In this document: piece by piece, positions 42,801 through 51,017 of the stretch | Layout: every line of letters starts with the position of its first letter | Numbering within the stretch: the stretch's first letter is position 1 | Origin: JBBIJO01 sp037445895 | GTDB taxonomy: Bacteria; Bacteroidota; Ignavibacteria; Kapaibacteriales; UBA2268 | Direction of reading: 5' to 3' | Assembly (NCBI GenBank): GCA_037445895.1 | Contig: JBBIJO010000004.1 | Span: 62,001 to 126,000, forward strand | DNA: 64,000 bases | Translations under genes and position numbers: made by a program | The notes under the pieces: generated by a model | Told to the model about the DNA's origin: nothing | What the model saw: only the letters and a program-made list of their open reading frames with translations | The model's database searches: none

Positions 42801-44911
42801 TCGTTCAATATCCGACGACTTGTTTCTTGGCGTTGTTCGTATTCTTTTAGCTTATGTGGATTCTTTTGGACAAGTTCAGAATTCGACAAGAAATCTGTAT
42901 CGCTCCATAGTGTCAAATCGGGGTTAAATAAATACAGATTGGGGTCTATTAAATGATAATTATGTGGGGTATAAAGAAGAGGAATATTGTATTCTTTTGC
43001 AACTTTGGGTAGGGCGAGAGTAAGTCCGTGAAAATTATGGAAGTGTATAACATCGGGTTGTGTTGCTTCAACAACTTGCCGGAATTTCTCGACTACTTTT
43101 TCATCTAATATCTCTCTTTGAGGATTGTCGGGGTCGTTGAAAGTTGCTGGTCGATTGAAAAGCCCAAAAAGACGGACATTCCCTTCGTTTTGCTCTTCGA
43201 GTGAATATGGGGGGAAGGATGTATCGTAGCGAAGTGAAGCATAGAATACAGAAATTTCGAAACCCCGGCGAGAAAGTTCTTGTGCTACCGCGCGTGGGAA
43301 TGTTGTTCCCCCTCCCGTCTCTTTCCACCCATACATTACAAATAGAATCCTTTTCAATTGCTTCACTGGTTTGTCTTCTTTTGTTGTTGTAATAATTTTA
43401 GATAGGAGCATATTATTGGGTATGACGCCGATAGGAATTTTTGAATTATCGAAAGAATGTTCCGAAACAAGCGTTTCGTTTGCCCAATGTAATTGCATTT
43501 CGCTAAAAAGTTTAGGGTGCTTTAAAAGAATTTTTGCTTTTTGGCGAGCGTCTTCCGAAAAATTGCCAGCAAAGTATATGTCCTTTGCGAAGAAACTTGT
43601 GAATAAAGGCTCTGGAACACGAATCCCACAACCACCAAACTCTCCAGCTTTCAACCAGAAATCCCAAACTGAATATCCCGAAGGAAGCGCCTCATCGTAG
43701 CCTCCAACCCGAAGGACAAGTGCTCGCGGAAGCAAGTTTGTGCAGGGAAGGTAGTTAAATTTTTTTAGTTTTTCGAAGTTGTAATCTAAACTCTGGACTA
43801 TTCTTTGGTTGGAGCTTTGGTAATAGTCGGAATAAGCAAAATAATTAGGAGAATAGTTATTCAAGATAGAGACAAGTTTTGTAATAAAGTTTGGAGAAAT
43901 CTCGTCGCCTGAATGAATAAATGCAATATATTTCCCATTAGCTATTCTGCTTAATAGGTTGCGGGCTTGCGTTTCGCGGTCTATCGGATACGATTTCTCC
44001 GGTTTCAAAATTTCGAAATTTGTATGTGTTTGGTATTGAATGGAGGTTAGGGTCCTTTGAATTTCTTCTTTGGTAGTTGTTTGAGGAATTAACACAACTA
44101 TTGAAATTAAATCGTTGAAAGGATTATTGAAATGGTAGGGGAGTTGTAGCCTTTCCTGCGTCGAAAATAGTCTGACCGTGTTTTCCCCAAATAATTTACT
44201 AAGTTTATCGAGCTTCCAATGGAATGACAATTCTATATTTTGCTGTTCTTGATTCAAATCCTGTATGGTAACCGAATGCAGACCAAGAATCATTTCTGCT
44301 TTTTCGAAATTTAAAACGCTTTCGATAGCGTTTTGCCAAAAATTGGTATTGATTTCGTCGAGACTATTGCCTTCGAAAGGCAAGATTTTTTCGGATATAC
44401 TTTTTCGAAAGATAAATGTTGATGGGAAAATCGCAGAACCTTTGTCGAATTGGTCTATCTCGTTCGGAAAAGTTGTAGCAACATTTGTGGCTGTATTTTC
44501 GAATATTTCTTGTTGGTCGGTTGTGATTAGCTCGTCGGAGAATACCCCTTCGAGATGGGGATTAATTTCCATATAATTCGACAGTAATGTCAACGCATCC
44601 GGGCGTAATATGCAATGCGGAAATGAAATTGCGATATATTCACCTTTTGCATTTTGTATGGCAAAATTTAAGCGTTCTGCAATTGCTTCATCCTTTTCGA
44701 GCACTCGTATCGAAAACACATCGAAAAAGTTTCGGCAAAAATTTACGACATTGATGATTTCATTCGATTTAGGAACTACTATTAAAATTTCGAGTAGATT
44801 ATTTTTGAATAATGTCTGTTTGCTAAAATTGTAGAATTGGTTCCGAAATTCGGTTTCGTCGCCTTCGGCAATTATTATTGCTGTAACCTTATGTTTAGTC
44901 GTTTCATCCAT
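39872..44911 (-). CDS. Four-domain glycosyltransferase with TPR tail
   Basis: 1679 residues, far above the 350-450 of a single transferase. Residues 7-250 and about 265-480 are two GT2-like (GT-A) domains (IIIAEGDETEFRNQFYNFSK; GKYIAFIHSGDEISPNF; LRVGGYDEALPSGYS). Residues 518-930 are a GT4 domain (FVMYGWKETGGGTTFPRAVA, IHFHNFHG, GIFPSIWEDCAPLALLEMNA). After a Glu-rich linker, residues 1091-1470 are a second GT4 domain (VWEGSQFVYHSLALINRE, FVSPYRGEGFSLPTLEAMAC). Residues 1490-1679 hold several TPR units. It probably builds a surface glycan or glycosylates proteins in the cytosol. An internal Met at residue 1071 could start a shorter product. Confidence 0.9.
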   Translation of the reverse strand: MDETTKHKVTAIIIAEGDETEFRNQFYNFSKQTLFKNNLLEILIVVPKSNEIINVVNFCRNFFDVFSIRVLEKDEAIAERLNFAIQNAKGEYIAISFPHCILRPDALTLLSNYMEINPHLEGVFSDELITTDQQEIFENTATNVATTFPNEIDQFDKGSAIFPSTFIFRKSISEKILPFEGNSLDEINTNFWQNAIESVLNFEKAEMILGLHSVTIQDLNQEQQNIELSFHWKLDKLSKLFGENTVRLFSTQERLQLPYHFNNPFNDLISIVVLIPQTTTKEEIQRTLTSIQYQTHTNFEILKPEKSYPIDRETQARNLLSRIANGKYIAFIHSGDEISPNFITKLVSILNNYSPNYFAYSDYYQSSNQRIVQSLDYNFEKLKKFNYLPCTNLLPRALVLRVGGYDEALPSGYSVWDFWLKAGEFGGCGIRVPEPLFTSFFAKDIYFAGNFSEDARQKAKILLKHPKLFSEMQLHWANETLVSEHSFDNSKIPIGVIPNNMLLSKIITTTKEDKPVKQLKRILFVMYGWKETGGGTTFPRAVAQELSRRGFEISVFYASLRYDTSFPPYSLEEQNEGNVRLFGLFNRPATFNDPDNPQREILDEKVVEKFRQVVEATQPDVIHFHNFHGLTLALPKVAKEYNIPLLYTPHNYHLIDPNLYLFNPDLTLWSDTDFLSNSELVQKNPHKLKEYEQRQETSRRILNEWVDITLAVSRRQKELLTEFSGANEKIAVVHQVHPIVDKIWQSEKLKSEGTRRLPERLRYVSIGGVMPHKGAHILAKAAQYFIPNDVEFHIYGFVSNKYLAQLQQIDKKHIIQFHGEYKPEMLEEIATSSDIGIFPSIWEDCAPLALLEMNAMRLPLVAANIGGVPDFVVDGVNGLLYEHDSVDALVATIHYCNLNRDKMEAMRQSLLPLHSFNDYIEHILKIYNALCNKVPITAREYELLITPKLLQQEKKIQIPSIGEKFLPADVHRHFQTAGFEVIRLEIKEDTNDFTRYEIEFKARKPVTLEEFMDEQREKEQLTQKQPIPESEEIETQSKEFEITDLRELIEYSTSTENIEESKNNIKGETRMEENLLFSKKPSASESHAKSTPCLNVVWEGSQFVYHSLALINREHCSNLIDSGQVEVTIIPYEAEQFQPAGNVKYEKLARYDIRYKQEPPMEVKKLPYLWIRHQWPPKADAPQGAKWVIMQPWEFTTLPRRFVEIFKNADELWVPSNYTRQAFINSGLDFNRIQVIPNGIDPELFQPKGKIFRLNTDKRLKFLYVGGTTYRKGIDILLQSYVSTFTSKDNVTLVVKDMGTESFYKGQTAEEQIETIKRTPNTPEIIYIKDYLAEEEIASLFRACDVFVSPYRGEGFSLPTLEAMACGLPVIVTQNGATEDFVLDSFAWKIPSYKISIGSQIDNDPLVGEAFILEPDGDYLSGLMRAIYQNPSDITVRGLIASKYARTLWTWKRSTLKILSRIDALYGKGIAQKSFETLTDKCDEQILLGEAEEFFSSSRLEQAKDLYHRIIPNIESLNEKYKIFLYLRMAITEFLLANLENVKSYLEKVRQSEPNNIDTLYIEAKILQNEGDIVSALEKYSDLVARWKDERFDSVLGYSLDVLFVDMGNIMLEMNDYDSGLQLFTEAKRLNPNNSLAFLGAAKCFLRVKDFDEAKRMLGWTLKLEPDNQEAKEILTTIS

Positions 44912-45105
44912 TTGACGAATTGTTCAAAATTAATCATTCATATTTGAGACTTCTATTTTTGGCTAATTTGTGGTTAAAAATAGCCAACATTTCAACCTAC
45001 CAAAGTTTCTAAAAATGAACAGAAAACAAATATTATGCCATTATAACTTAAAAGTTTTTTAATTTTGATTTTTGAACGGTTTTTTAATCTTAAGGTAATA
45101 TTACT

Positions 45106-45654
45106 ATGGATGCTTATTCAATAGAGCGAAATACTCTCGGCAAAGAAATCTTCCGTCTCTCATTTCTTCGAGGGACTTTTAAATTGCGTTCTGGAATAAT
45201 TAGCAATGAATATTTCGACAAATACCAATTCGAAAGTAACCCTCTTATTTTAAACGAGATAGCCAAGCATTTATCGAGGTTATTGCCCGAGGATTTCGAT
45301 GCATTTGCAGGTTTAGAAATGGGGGGCATTCCTGTTGCAACAGCAATGTCGTTACTGTTATCGAAGCCTGTGGTATTTGTTCGGAAGAAGGCAAAAGAAT
45401 ATGGAACAATGAAGGTTGCCGAAGGAATGGAAATTTTGAACAAAACGCTTGTGGTTGTCGAAGACGTTGTTACAAGTGGAGGACAGGTGGTCGAAAGTGT
45501 TCTCGAATTGCGTCGGTTCGGAGCGAAAGTGGAATTAGCTTTTTGCATAATAGATCGTGAACAAGGCGGTAGAGAAAATCTTTCGAAAATTGGAATCGAA
45601 TTGCGTTCATTGTTCAAAATGTCCGAATTAAAAGCACTTTCACAGCAAAGTTAA
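45106..45654 (+). CDS. pyrE: Orotate phosphoribosyltransferase
   Basis: 182 residues. The PRPP motif is VVVEDVVTSGGQVVES; the N-terminal part has FKLRSGIISNEYFDKYQFES (usual FxLxSGxxSxxYxD) and FAGLEMGGIPVATAMSLL. It joins orotate with PRPP to give OMP in pyrimidine synthesis. Divergent from the glycosyltransferase gene with a 194-base AT-rich gap. No other pyr gene is adjacent. Confidence 0.94.
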   Translation: MDAYSIERNTLGKEIFRLSFLRGTFKLRSGIISNEYFDKYQFESNPLILNEIAKHLSRLLPEDFDAFAGLEMGGIPVATAMSLLLSKPVVFVRKKAKEYGTMKVAEGMEILNKTLVVVEDVVTSGGQVVESVLELRRFGAKVELAFCIIDREQGGRENLSKIGIELRSLFKMSELKALSQQS

Positions 45655-45756
45655 CAAAAAGCTGCATTAATGGGGTGGATAGAAATTGCCAATTCCGCCC
45701 GAAATATAAAAATTTCGTCTTCGTTCGGAATTACCTTTCACAAGTCCATAAGTTTT

Positions 45757-45893
45757 TTTGTTCCTCTCGAAGGGTTTTCTTTCAATATCCAACTATAGCT
45801 ACCAACATAGTTACCAAGAGGCAGACAACCTTGCATCAATATCTTGACGTATGTAACTTGTGCAACCCGTGCTGAAAAGAATAGAGGAACAAA
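45757..45893. repeat. 137-base segment bounded by 11-base inverted repeats
   Basis: Perfect terminal inverted repeats TTTGTTCCTCT ... AGAGGAACAAA. The size would fit a tiny MITE-like element, but no flanking target duplication is apparent, and 11 bases could occur by chance. Confidence 0.3.
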
Positions 45894-45997
45894 GAAGAAT
45901 GAAGCATAGGGAATGCGGCGAAGATGTGCGACAACGTTGCTCTGCAAATTTATTTTTCATATTTCAAATTTTTCGTAATAGTTTCGTCTATATTATT

Positions 45998-46005
45998 TAT
46001 TTTTG
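45998..46005 (+). promoter_or_regulatory. Candidate -7 box of the BI-1 gene
   Basis: TATTTTTG fits TAnnTTTG and lies 26 bases before the ATG at 46032. No clear -33 element was seen. Confidence 0.3.
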
Positions 46006-46031
46006 TTTATGTTGAACAAGGATTGTTAAAT

Positions 46032-46730
46032 ATGAAAAGAGGACTTGCATCGTTCGAAAACCCATCGTTGGCGGTTGCTTTGCAATCGTTCATTCAAAAG
46101 ACTTATGCCTGGATGGTTGGCGGTTTACTCGTTTCGGGATTGACTGCGTGGGGTGTTGCTTCGAGCACCGCTATTGAATACATTGCAATGAATCCTGGAC
46201 TTCTGTTCTTTCTTTTTTTGGCGGAGATTGGTTTAGTATTTTTCCTTTCTGCACGAGTAATGAAACTTCAAACAACAACCGCTGGGTTCCTTTATATCCT
46301 CTATTCTTTCCTGAATGGGCTTACTTTATCTTTGATATTTTTGATTTATACATCGGCAACTATCCAGAATGTGTTTTTCACAACCGCTGCTCTTTTCGGG
46401 GCGATGAGTTTTTATGGCTATACTACCAAAAAGGATTTGACGAGTATTGGGAGTTTTTTGATGATGGGGTTGTTTGGTGTTATTATAGCAATGGTGATAA
46501 ACATATTCATTGGAAGTAGTGCAATAAACTTCGCAATTTCCTTAATTGGCGTAGTGGTTTTTATTGGTTTAACAGCCTACGATACACAAAAATTAAAAGA
46601 AATGTTCTACACTTTGAGCGAAGATTCCGAAGCATTGGGTAAATACTCAATAATGGGTGCTCTTACTCTCTATTTGGATTTCATTAATCTTTTCCTGTTC
46701 TTGCTGCGACTATTCGGAAGGCGCGATTGA
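46032..46730 (+). CDS. Bax inhibitor-1/YccA family membrane protein
   Basis: 232 residues from the ATG at 46032, giving the usual MKRGLASFENPSLAVALQSF opening; an upstream extension reads through promoter-like DNA and is rejected. Seven membrane segments, with the family motif TAYDTQKLKEMF near residue 190 and LYLDFINLFLFLLRLFGRRD at the end. BI-1 proteins are pH-gated Ca2+ leak channels or modulators of membrane proteases such as FtsH. It overlaps the next gene by one base (TGATG). Confidence 0.95.
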   Translation: MKRGLASFENPSLAVALQSFIQKTYAWMVGGLLVSGLTAWGVASSTAIEYIAMNPGLLFFLFLAEIGLVFFLSARVMKLQTTTAGFLYILYSFLNGLTLSLIFLIYTSATIQNVFFTTAALFGAMSFYGYTTKKDLTSIGSFLMMGLFGVIIAMVINIFIGSSAINFAISLIGVVVFIGLTAYDTQKLKEMFYTLSEDSEALGKYSIMGALTLYLDFINLFLFLLRLFGRRD

Positions 46731-47248
46731 TGCCCAAGATTTCGCCCTCGGAACTGATTTTACAAGCAGACCGTAAGTTCCAAATCGGCAACTACGACGA
46801 AACGATAGCCCTTTGTCGCAAAGGAATTACAAGTTTCCCGGATTTCCCTTCTTTCTATTCCTTGCTTTCGCAGGCATATATTAAACTTGGGCAAATACGT
46901 GAAGCAATTGGAATCGTAGAACAAGCAATTGAACTATTCCCATTTCAAAGAACTTTCCAATTTTTACTCGATAGTTTAAATAACGAAATTGTCTCGACCT
47001 CGAAAGAATCTATTGGGTTGAGCATTCATCGTCCGAGTTCCAAAAGATATGCAAAAGTGATTCAATCGGTAATTGCTTCGATGCCTTTCGGAATTGTTTC
47101 GCAATATTTTCCGTATAGCCGTCGAAATATTTTTGTGAATGCCCCAAGAAATTACTTTGCTTCTCGAATTGATTTACAGGATTTCCCTAAACCTCGAAAT
47201 ATCGGGTTACGCAACTCAATTTCGAGATTAATTAATCAAAATTTCTAA
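46730..47248 (+). CDS. TPR-containing protein of unknown function
   Basis: 172 residues; the ATG at 46730 overlaps the TGA of the BI-1 gene. Residues 8-80 form two TPR units (ADRKFQIGNYDETIALCRKG, SQAYIKLGQIREAIGIVEQA). The C-terminal half is basic and not recognised. No signal peptide, so probably cytosolic. Translationally coupled to the BI-1 family gene, suggesting a joint role at the membrane. Confidence 0.8.
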   Translation: MPKISPSELILQADRKFQIGNYDETIALCRKGITSFPDFPSFYSLLSQAYIKLGQIREAIGIVEQAIELFPFQRTFQFLLDSLNNEIVSTSKESIGLSIHRPSSKRYAKVIQSVIASMPFGIVSQYFPYSRRNIFVNAPRNYFASRIDLQDFPKPRNIGLRNSISRLINQNF

Positions 47249-47349
47249 AATCTAAAAAATCTCTTTCCAGCTTGAGCAAACCCAAATAAAATCAGGATTG
47301 AGAAAGTAGGCGTGGTCTCTTATTTTCCCTTGCAGTTACCTAACATTAA

Positions 47350-47416
47350 AGTTAATCCGCGGGCTAATCAATTTTTCGATTAGTTCAAAGCGGCAGATAA
47401 ATGAACCGGATTAACT
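47350..47416. repeat. Nested inverted repeat at the 3' end of gcvT
   Basis: AGTTAATCCG (47350-47359) pairs with CGGATTAACT (47407-47416); inside, CTAATC (47364-47369) pairs with GATTAG (47378-47383). Situated between convergent genes, so it may be a long bidirectional terminator, though no clear T-run follows. Confidence 0.5.
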
Positions 47417-47435
47417 CTATAGCCAATTACGATGA

Positions 47436-48524
47436 TTAAATAAAAGGTAATTTCACAATTGTAGCGGGAAATAGTTTCCCGCGGGATTCAATCGCTATTT
47501 CCGTTCCCGGTTCGGCATACTCTTTGCTAACATATCCCATACCAATTGCCTTTTCGAGGATTGGAGAAATATTCCCGCTCGTTACAAACCCAATCTCTTG
47601 CGTGCCTTTGAGTATTTTGTAATTATGTCGCGGTATAAATTTATCGGCATTGGAAACAAAACCAACCAGAAGTCGCTTCGGGCCTTCTTCCTTGACTTTT
47701 GCAAGGATTTGCTTTCCGTTGAAATCTCCTTTGTTCAGTTTTGTAATCCAACCTAATCCAGCCTCGATTGGGTTGGTAGTTTGGTCGATATCATTCCCAT
47801 ACAAACAGTAACCTTTTTCTAATCGCAAAGTATCGCGGCAACCTAATCCAACAGGTTCAATAGAAAATTCCTTACCTGCTTCGAAAATTGAGTCCCATAC
47901 CTTTTTTGCGGTTGCAAAATCACCCTCGAAATACAATTCGAACCCTAACTCCCCAGTATAGCCAGTTCTTGAAATAGTCATCTCAACATCGGCAAGTTTC
48001 CCGTATGTAAATGTATAATATTGTAGTGATTCAAGATTAACATCGGTAATTTTTTGTAATGTTTTCAACGAATTAGGGCCTTGAACAGCAAGAAGATGGA
48101 CTTCATCGCTAATATTTCTTAAATCTACGTTATAGTTTTGAACATTTTCGCGACACCAGTTGAAATCTTTTCCGATATTCGCCGCATTAACAACAAACAT
48201 AAAACGATTTTCGCCAAGGCGATAGACTAACAAGTCGTCCACTATACCGCCGTCGTAGTAACACATCGCAGAATATTGAACCTTTCCAACTGAAAGCTTC
48301 GAAGCATCGTTGGTAGTTATTTTTTGAACAAAGGACAACGCATCGGGACCTTCGATATCGAACTCTCCCATATGGGTAACATCGAATACTCCCACACTTT
48401 TTCGCACCGCCTTGTGTTCGAAAATGATTCCTTTCGAATATTGAATTGGCATTTCGAAGCCAGCAAATTCAATTATCTTGGCATCCAATTGCTTGTGAAT
48501 TTCATTAAATATAGTCTTTTTCAT
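47436..48524 (-). CDS. gcvT: Aminomethyltransferase, glycine cleavage T-protein
   Basis: 362 residues from the ATG at 48524-48522 (MKKTIFNEIHKQLDAK); a Met two codons earlier is also possible. Seen: FAGFEMPIQYSKG, GVFDVTHMGEF, the catalytic-aspartate region CYYDGGIVDDLLVYRLGEN and RTGYTGELGFELYFEG. It moves the aminomethyl carbon from the lipoylated H-protein to tetrahydrofolate. gcvH and gcvP are not adjacent. No glycine riboswitch was recognised upstream. Part of a reverse-strand row with comEA-like, PD40 and TrkA genes, with gaps of 45 to 71 bases. Confidence 0.96.
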   Translation of the reverse strand: MKKTIFNEIHKQLDAKIIEFAGFEMPIQYSKGIIFEHKAVRKSVGVFDVTHMGEFDIEGPDALSFVQKITTNDASKLSVGKVQYSAMCYYDGGIVDDLLVYRLGENRFMFVVNAANIGKDFNWCRENVQNYNVDLRNISDEVHLLAVQGPNSLKTLQKITDVNLESLQYYTFTYGKLADVEMTISRTGYTGELGFELYFEGDFATAKKVWDSIFEAGKEFSIEPVGLGCRDTLRLEKGYCLYGNDIDQTTNPIEAGLGWITKLNKGDFNGKQILAKVKEEGPKRLLVGFVSNADKFIPRHNYKILKGTQEIGFVTSGNISPILEKAIGMGYVSKEYAEPGTEIAIESRGKLFPATIVKLPFI

Positions 48525-48569
48525 AAACATCAGATTTTATAAAAAGCGAACTTAAAGAATTTTTGGAAA

Positions 48570-49055
48570 TTATTCTACGGTTATAAATTTTTCTATTTTT
48601 TCGAGTTTTTTCGGTCCCAATCCTTTAATTAAGAGTAGTTCTTCTTTCTTGAGTATTTTGCGTGTTTTCCGAAAATCTATTATCAGTTGTGCAGTCTTTT
48701 CTCCTACGCCGGGTAATCGCATCAGTTGAACACGCGAGGCTGTGTTTATATTGATTTTTACTGTATCACCAGGCTTCAATTTCGAAGGAGTAGCACCATA
48801 AGTCTGTGGAATTTGAATATTTGTATCGACTGGATTCCCATAAATATCGGTTCCGCTACTGTATCGGTTCTCTTCGAACGAAAGGCTGTCGGTTAACCGA
48901 ATAATATCGCGCGATAGTTCACTGTTGGGGTTATCGTTCCGAATTTCTGGGAGGAAAAAGCTAATAGCAAAACCTATAAACAACAATCCAGCGATGATAA
49001 TCTCTTGCCTTGTTATGCTAAAATTATTACGAAAAAAGTTAAAAAATTTCTCCAT
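48570..49055 (-). CDS. ComEA-like helix-hairpin-helix protein
   Basis: 161 residues from the ATG at 49055-49053; a GTG three codons upstream is the alternative. One membrane segment (residues 17-36, IIIAGLLFIGFAISFFL) and, at residues 100-161, a ComEA-type HhH: VKININTASRVQLMRLPGVG followed by EKTAQLIIDFRK and a second hairpin IKGLGPKKLEKI. ComEA proteins bind incoming double-stranded DNA outside the inner membrane during transformation. No comEC or pilus gene is in the window, so a competence role is inferred from the family alone. Confidence 0.9.
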   Translation of the reverse strand: MEKFFNFFRNNFSITRQEIIIAGLLFIGFAISFFLPEIRNDNPNSELSRDIIRLTDSLSFEENRYSSGTDIYGNPVDTNIQIPQTYGATPSKLKPGDTVKININTASRVQLMRLPGVGEKTAQLIIDFRKTRKILKKEELLLIKGLGPKKLEKIEKFITVE

Positions 49056-49126
49056 AGCAACCACAAAAAATCAAGAGCAAAAATAAAGAAAAGTTGGTTA
49101 ACAACAAATTTTGGGGAACTAAATCC

Positions 49127-51016
49127 TTATCTTCTTTCTATCAAAAGGGTTAGAGATTTTGCATTGGGTTTCAACTCTTCGATTGATTTAGTAGTGGGAA
49201 ATGTTTCGATGGCGATTTTGTCCGGGGATAGTTGAAAAGTTAGCCGAAGGAATTGGACAAACTCGTCTATAACTTCTTTTTCGAGGTTATCTCCGGGCAA
49301 AATGACGAACGATTTAATATAGTCTTTGAATTCCGAAATTCGATTGAAAAGCATTCTGAAACTTTGCCACTGCCGAAAATCCTTGTTCAAATTGAACAAA
49401 TAAACTTTTTGGTATAATTTATTTTTGTATTGGTAGCTCCGTTGCAACGAGCGATAGGATTTGTTCAAAATTATAGAATAAGTTTGCGAATAGTGTCGTC
49501 CAAGGGTATCCCGAGCAAATAAATGTAGCGATAGTGTATCGCCGAGTTTGTTTCGCAGATAAACTTCGTCGAATTTTTGGGGTTCGAGTTGAATAGAGTG
49601 GCTCGCCGGTAAAGTTGAATCGACATAGGTCGCGAACATACCCGCAACCCCAAATTCCCAAGAGCTTACCATATCGTTTGGTATTGCATTTAGTGTAATA
49701 TCGAGTTGCGATGGTTCGAAAGAGAAATTCTCCCTTCCCAGTTGTAATGGTTCGAATAGGAGCGAATCGCTGGAAAGGAAAGCGATTTCTTGCCCATCCC
49801 GAAAGGCAAAGGAAATATTACTGCGAAGATTTGGAAACTTTTCGTAGAACTCGTTTACAACCGAATCTATTTTTTCCCGAAGTTTGTAATTGTTTGTATC
49901 GAAAGCAATAATTAAGTTCGATTTGGTCTTGGTTAATCGGTTTAAATAAATTGAATAGATATGCCTATAAATATTTTCGGCGTTTGGTTCAATTTGGGTA
50001 TCATTGTATAATTCGGAAAAAGCATTTGCTTCGTTAACATACATTTCTGGAATTGAGCTTGGAATTTCGAACAAATCGTATTCAAACTCCCGCATTACGC
50101 GAACGGAAGGAACTTGTGCCGATATGCTCAACACAAGTTCTGTGGCTTGATTCTCGGCAACAGATTTATTTAATACTTTGAAGGCAAGATAAAGGTCGAG
50201 CCCGCCCAATCCTTCGGGGCGGTCGGATGCAAACATTGAAAGTCCATTGGGAAGGACTATAAAATCGGACTCGTTGAAGCGTGTATTTATTTCGCTTAAA
50301 GGAATTGGTTTTGTCCAATAGCCTTCGCGCCGAACCGAAAAGAATAAATCGAATCCTCCGGGACCTCCGTAACCATCGCTCGCAAAATAGAGCGTGTCTT
50401 GGGAAGCGAAGAAAGGTGTAATTTCGTTTCCATCGGTATTTATATCGACGAGGTTAGTTACCTCGCCCCACGAGCCGTCCTGTTTTAGATTTGCAGTGTA
50501 AAGGTCTAAATTTCCTTCTTGGTTCATATCCGAGGCGAAGACTATTGTCCGACCATCAGGAGAAACCGAAGGATGTAATACAAAGCATTCACATTCTAAG
50601 CTGTCGAGTGGACTTGGTCGCTGCCAACTTCCAGTGCGTCTTTGCGAATAAAAAATATTCAAAAACGATTGACGACGCCCAATACGAAAAGCATTGATAA
50701 TTGCTTCTGTTTCGGAAAGGAAAACTACGTATGAAAGGTTGCCTTGTGTTTTGTTCAATGGGTCTTTCAACTCCGATGGTGCCGCGAAAGTTACCGAATC
50801 GATAATATTTGTAATAAAGAGTTTGGATTTTCCGTTACGTGTCGAAGAAAAATATAAGCGTTTTTCGAAATTGTTCCACGATGGAGCAAAGTCGTCTTTG
50901 CTCGAATTCAAAGAACGGATGTTAACTGGATTGCCCCAATAGTAATGTTGGCTTTGGCAAGGCAAAACAATTAAACACAAAGTCAATATTAAACAAATAT
51001 TAGTAATTTGTTGCAT
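49127..51016 (-). CDS. Envelope protein with PD40/WD40-like beta-propeller
   Basis: 629 residues from the ATG at 51016-51014; an ATG at 51025 would overlap trkA. Signal peptide to about residue 22 (ending LPCQSQ). Residues 25-290 carry PD40 units: HPSVSPDGRTIVFASDMNQE, ITPFFASQDTLYFASDGYGG, LPNGLSMFASDRPEGLGGLD. These are typical of TolB-like or OmpA-linked envelope proteins of Bacteroidota. The C-terminal third (about 500-629) has the size of an OmpA domain, but the peptidoglycan-binding motif is not clear; it may be degenerate. It begins one base after the trkA stop, so both are co-transcribed. Confidence 0.82.
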   Translation of the reverse strand: MQQITNICLILTLCLIVLPCQSQHYYWGNPVNIRSLNSSKDDFAPSWNNFEKRLYFSSTRNGKSKLFITNIIDSVTFAAPSELKDPLNKTQGNLSYVVFLSETEAIINAFRIGRRQSFLNIFYSQRRTGSWQRPSPLDSLECECFVLHPSVSPDGRTIVFASDMNQEGNLDLYTANLKQDGSWGEVTNLVDINTDGNEITPFFASQDTLYFASDGYGGPGGFDLFFSVRREGYWTKPIPLSEINTRFNESDFIVLPNGLSMFASDRPEGLGGLDLYLAFKVLNKSVAENQATELVLSISAQVPSVRVMREFEYDLFEIPSSIPEMYVNEANAFSELYNDTQIEPNAENIYRHIYSIYLNRLTKTKSNLIIAFDTNNYKLREKIDSVVNEFYEKFPNLRSNISFAFRDGQEIAFLSSDSLLFEPLQLGRENFSFEPSQLDITLNAIPNDMVSSWEFGVAGMFATYVDSTLPASHSIQLEPQKFDEVYLRNKLGDTLSLHLFARDTLGRHYSQTYSIILNKSYRSLQRSYQYKNKLYQKVYLFNLNKDFRQWQSFRMLFNRISEFKDYIKSFVILPGDNLEKEVIDEFVQFLRLTFQLSPDKIAIETFPTTKSIEELKPNAKSLTLLIERR

Positions 51017-51017
51017 A

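Larger units (their letters stand above)
45655..46031. other. Intergenic region with an 11-base inverted repeat
   Basis: 377 bases between pyrE and the BI-1 family gene. TTTGTTCCTCT (45757-45767) and AGAGGAACAAA (45883-45893) are perfect inverted repeats 115 bases apart. GGGTGGA/TCCGCCC (45673-45700) could be a weak terminator for pyrE. A reverse-strand frame of 69 codons has no support. Confidence 0.5.

Noticed and set aside
45738..45947. Reverse-strand frame of 69 codons between pyrE and the BI-1 gene
   Set aside because: No similarity, no ribosome-binding context, and it crosses the inverted repeats of a non-coding stretch.
48525..48569. Glycine riboswitch upstream of gcvT
   Set aside because: Only 45 bases separate gcvT from the upstream gene, too short for the aptamer, and its conserved motifs are not seen.
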